Assembly: GCA_016550415.1 (NCBI GenBank)
Contig: JABXGU010000271.1
Coordinates: 1 to 5,860 of the forward strand
Length of the DNA stretch: 5,860 nt
From: an archaeon
Lineage (GTDB): Archaea; Asgardarchaeota; Hermodarchaeia; Hermodarchaeales; Hermodarchaeaceae
Reading direction: 5' to 3'
Below the pieces are notes generated by a model. That model saw nothing but the letters and a program-made list of their open reading frames with translations. It was not told the DNA's origin and searched no databases. Of this stretch, positions 5,799-5,860 are shown piece by piece; within the stretch, counting starts at the first letter, position 1; each line of letters opens with the position of its first letter. A program made the position numbers and the translations under genes.

Positions 5799-5860
5799 AT
5801 GCCACCTCCAACAAATAATCAATCTCTTATCAAGGAGAATAAACTCAAAGGCCTAGGTAA
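5799..5860 (+). CDS. Start of an unidentified gene, cut by the window edge
   Basis: An ATG at 5799 opens a frame that stays open to the end of the window, giving 20 residues (MPPPTNNQSLIKENKLKGLG). The proline- and asparagine-rich start looks like a flexible N-terminus, and no family can be recognised. GGGAG at 5781-5785 lies 13 nt upstream, rather far for an SD. An in-frame stop (5775-5777) excludes a longer upstream start. A BRE/TATA promoter and a repeat cluster lie just before it, which supports a real gene beginning here. The exact start codon is uncertain. Confidence 0.4.
   Translation, partial: MPPPTNNQSLIKENKLKGLG

Overview
The window most likely comes from an archaeon that carries the archaeal Wood-Ljungdahl (acetyl-CoA) pathway. 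The main evidence is a full-length CdhE-type large subunit of the corrinoid iron-sulfur protein at the left end. Support comes from archaeal-looking gene starts (GGTGA/GGAG Shine-Dalgarno sequences, A/T-rich TATA-like boxes with a purine-rich BRE) and a small archaeal-style dual-specificity phosphatase. The base composition leans to A/T. An uncultured lineage such as Bathyarchaeia, or a relative, would fit, but the sequence alone does not settle the phylum. A bacterial acetogen-like host is less likely but not excluded.

Layout: (1) 13-1428 (+) cdhE, probably the end of an operon that starts to the left of the window. (2) 1452-1895 (-) a dual-specificity/tyrosine phosphatase, convergent with cdhE across only 23 bp. 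(3) 1989-3572 (-) a protein of four PAS domains that ends just where a histidine-kinase domain would normally begin. The phosphatase lies 93 bp downstream of it on the same strand, so the two may be co-transcribed. (4) 3573-3777, a 205-bp divergent intergenic region. It holds a near-perfect partial DtxR/IdeR-type iron box next to the PAS gene and two tandem TATA-like repeats facing the next gene. (5) 3778-4776 (+) a PfkB/ribokinase-family kinase, whose best-supported start is actually GTG 3802. (6) 4855-5628 (+) a nucleoside phosphorylase-superfamily protein. (7) 5629-5798, a U-rich candidate terminator, a BRE/TATA promoter and a cluster of TCGATA repeats that looks like an operator. (8) From 5799 an open reading frame of unknown function runs off the right edge.

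How the genes may work together: the kinase and the nucleoside phosphorylase are a natural pair for nucleoside breakdown or salvage (nucleoside + Pi to base + ribose-1-phosphate, then phosphorylation of the sugar). This would resemble the archaeal pentose bisphosphate route, but substrate specificity cannot be read from the sequence. The PAS protein and the phosphatase may form a small signalling unit, possibly iron-controlled through the DtxR-like box; that is inference. No tRNA, rRNA, CRISPR array, insertion sequence or integrase was seen.
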